Source: Deltaproteobacteria bacterium
Lineage (GTDB): Bacteria > Desulfobacterota > DSM-4660 > Desulfatiglandales > HGW-15
Assembly: GCA_019308985.1 (NCBI GenBank)
Contig: JAFDHB010000019.1
Span: forward strand, 1-33,571
Direction: 5' to 3'
Length of the DNA stretch: 33,571 nucleotides
The position numbers were made by a program, and so were the translations under genes. Numbering within the stretch: the first letter of the stretch is position 1; each line of letters begins with the position of its first letter. This document shows, in pieces, positions 31,798 through 33,571 of this stretch. The notes beneath the pieces are model-generated. The model was not told where the DNA came from, made no database searches, and was given only the letters and a program-made list of their open reading frames with translations.

Positions 31798-33571
31798 TCA
31801 ATTTGACGCCTTCAGCTCCCTTGAAAAGGTCGTTTTCATGTTCTGGATGGTGTTGGCAAGGACATTCTTGTAAGCTTCAAGACGAGTCATAACCCCGGCA
31901 ACCGCGCTATGTTCATCAAGCTCCAGTATGAGATAGGGTTTGTCGCCCATGATAAACTTATAAAAGTGTTCTATGAAGGAGTCAGCTCCGCAACTGAAGT
32001 TAGTGACGTGCAATCCAAAGAAATTGCTCCCCGCCCTTATGAATTTCGCCGTCCTCAAGATCTGTGCGCCAAGACCCCAGTACATCTTTGGGAAATCCGA
32101 GAGATCTATGCTGGTGACGTCAATGAAATCCATGGGCACGGCCCTGACCCCTATTTTGGCCAAATTCTGGCCGAGTCTCAAATTCAATCTTTCGTCATAT
32201 AGGTTGTAAGGTCTACCGGTCACTATGACAAGTGGTTCTTCTGGATCATGTAATCTCAGGATCTCACGACCCTTGCCATTCAGGTCCTTCAAGAACGCAT
32301 CTTGCCTCTCCAGAGCATACTTAAAGGCCCTCTTTATCTCAGACGACCTTCGTTTTAGCCTCTTTGAAAGCTGCTCACTCAATTCCGTCCCTATCATATC
32401 CGGATCATACTTGAGGTGAATGGTGGGGTTTATTATGTCCTTTCTATCGAGACCCAAGGCCATTCGAACCATGTACTGGTTTGATTGTACCAGGGGACAA
32501 AAATATCCCGTTTCTTCCTCCTTTGGAGTAAGCATGTTGATGATGGCTGGCAAGAACAGGTACCTGGTCTTGCCGGCCAGCTCCTTCACGTGTCCGTGGG
32601 ATACCTTAACGGGAAAACAAGTCTCAGCGGTCATGGCCTCGATGCCCAGGCTGGAGATATGGCTGGTTGTGGGAGGCGTCAGAACCAGCCTGAACCCCAA
32701 CTGATCAAAGAAATGGGCCCAGAGAATTCCTGTTTGAAGGGTGTAAAGGGCCCTCTGCATTCCCACCGTCGGCCTGCCGCCGACATCCATTATCGGCCTA
32801 TCCCCCAGCTCTAGGTAGAGGCCGTCCATATGGGATTCCCATAACTCGTCCCGCACGTTGAAATAGTTTTCTACTTTCTTATCCCTTACCCTGACCACCT
32901 CGTATCTACCGCACTCCCCTCCCCATATACTCTTGCGGCCGTCAAAGTCGTATATTTTGAGCTTACACTGGTTGTGACAGCTGGGATCAGCGCGGCATAC
33001 CTTTTCCTTAAACTCCATGCTGTCAGATACAGCGCTCTCCAAACCTCTGAAACTACAGCCCTTGATCAACCCCGCCTGCATCTTCTCCTGCAGGCTGATT
33101 GCTGCGCCAAATGCACCCAAGACTTCACGATGTTTCGGGACCAGGATAGCCCGTCCCAAGACGTTTTCAAAGGCCGCAACCACTCCCTTGTTCAGGGATG
33201 GCCCCCCGAGAAACATTACCCGTTCACCGATCTTTCTCTTTCCCACTACCCTGTTCAGATAGTTGTGCACAATGGCATCCCACAGCCCCGCTATGAGATC
33301 GTCCCTCGGCACTCCCTTTTGAAGACCGGATACGAGATCCGACTCCATGAATACCGTGCATCTCTCGGCCAACCTCACTGGTTTATCAGAAGAAAGGGCG
33401 ATGGCCTGGAACTCTTCCACGATATTGATACCGTATTTGTTCGCCAGTTCATGAAGGAAGCTGCCCGTTCCCGCAGCACATACCTTGTTCATATCAAAAT
33501 CCAGTGGATAGGTGTTTGATATGGAAATATACTTGGAGTCTTGTCCCCCGATCTCGAATATGGTGTCTATG
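31798..33571 (-). CDS. Acyl-CoA dehydratase activase-like protein (BadF/HgdC type with DUF2229 region), 5' partial
   Basis: The last 590 residues of a larger protein whose start lies beyond the right edge. The frame is open to the edge and reads IFEIGGQDSKYI, then DFDMNKVCAAGTGSFL, the ASKHA-ATPase signature of 2-hydroxyglutaryl-CoA dehydratase and benzoyl-CoA reductase activases. The N-terminal part near 33200 has the phosphate-2-like MFLGGPSLNKGV. The following region has a Cys cluster (CRADPSCHNQC, GGECGRYE) and a DUF2229/HgdB-like domain, including LVIVTGRPYNLYDERLN and NFSCGADSFIEHF. Such giant fused proteins (over 1,000 residues) occur in many anaerobes and their exact target is mostly unknown. 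Start at 33492 would be an internal Met, not the real N-terminus. Confidence 0.88.
   Translation of the reverse strand, partial: IDTIFEIGGQDSKYISISNTYPLDFDMNKVCAAGTGSFLHELANKYGINIVEEFQAIALSSDKPVRLAERCTVFMESDLVSGLQKGVPRDDLIAGLWDAIVHNYLNRVVGKRKIGERVMFLGGPSLNKGVVAAFENVLGRAILVPKHREVLGAFGAAISLQEKMQAGLIKGCSFRGLESAVSDSMEFKEKVCRADPSCHNQCKLKIYDFDGRKSIWGGECGRYEVVRVRDKKVENYFNVRDELWESHMDGLYLELGDRPIMDVGGRPTVGMQRALYTLQTGILWAHFFDQLGFRLVLTPPTTSHISSLGIEAMTAETCFPVKVSHGHVKELAGKTRYLFLPAIINMLTPKEEETGYFCPLVQSNQYMVRMALGLDRKDIINPTIHLKYDPDMIGTELSEQLSKRLKRRSSEIKRAFKYALERQDAFLKDLNGKGREILRLHDPEEPLVIVTGRPYNLYDERLNLRLGQNLAKIGVRAVPMDFIDVTSIDLSDFPKMYWGLGAQILRTAKFIRAGSNFFGLHVTNFSCGADSFIEHFYKFIMGDKPYLILELDEHSAVAGVMTRLEAYKNVLANTIQNMKTTFSRELKASN

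Noticed and set aside
1..33571. CRISPR arrays, rRNA or tRNA genes, prophage or intact transposase
   Set aside because: Nothing with regular spaced repeats, tRNA cloverleaf, rRNA similarity or transposase motifs was seen on reading through the window.

Overview
The window looks like a chromosomal segment of a strictly anaerobic bacterium, most likely a Desulfobacterota sulfate reducer or syntroph. The evidence is the gene set: a glutaryl-CoA dehydrogenase with the non-decarboxylating signature next to glutaconyl-CoA decarboxylase, a selenocysteine-containing HdrD-like iron-sulfur protein, a NapH/NapG-type polyferredoxin, a BadF/HgdC-type activase, a TAXI-TRAP transporter and a LarA/GlcD pair. 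No rRNA, tRNA, CRISPR array, prophage or intact insertion sequence was seen. Taxonomy is inferred from gene content only.

Left part (1-8456). On the minus strand, a triple-PAS histidine kinase is followed by a protein joining an N-terminal MerR/excisionase-type HTH to a receiver domain, and then by a methylenetetrahydrofolate reductase that runs off the left edge. Next is a CCG-domain Fe-S protein (3786-5084) whose frame is interrupted only by a TGA in a PE-Sec-GHAY motif, with a hairpin just downstream; I call it a selenoprotein. It is divergent from a plus-strand pair: glutaryl-CoA dehydrogenase (Val rather than Tyr before the catalytic Glu) and gcdA. Together these convert glutaryl-CoA to glutaconyl-CoA to crotonyl-CoA, the lower part of anaerobic aromatic and amino acid degradation. 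A hairpin terminator at 8436-8456 separates them from the convergent block that follows.

Middle part (8471-20194, all minus strand). Transcription runs from high to low coordinates. A Tat-signal DUF362 protein is coupled to a fused NapH-NapG-like membrane polyferredoxin, followed by an unknown 108-residue protein. Then comes a vitamin/phosphate cluster: an archaeal-type CTP-dependent riboflavin kinase, a HAD phosphatase, a NUDIX hydrolase, thiE, thiL and thiM. After a 411-bp gap carrying a degenerate repeat, a separate promoter drives an 883-residue GcvT-SHMT fusion and a SerK-like (ParB/Srx-fold) protein. These suggest a one-carbon/glycine/serine module.

Right part (20392-33571). A near-consensus promoter drives plus-strand glcD-like and larA-like genes, suggesting racemisation and oxidation of a 2-hydroxyacid such as lactate. 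The rest is minus strand. A TAXI solute-binding protein with its own promoter is followed by a hairpin, a fused TRAP permease and an ACMSD-family amidohydrolase, suggesting uptake and processing of an organic acid. Further right are a membrane M48 metallopeptidase with C-terminal TPRs, ribonuclease E/G, and the C-terminal 590 residues of a large acyl-CoA dehydratase activase-like protein that runs off the right edge.
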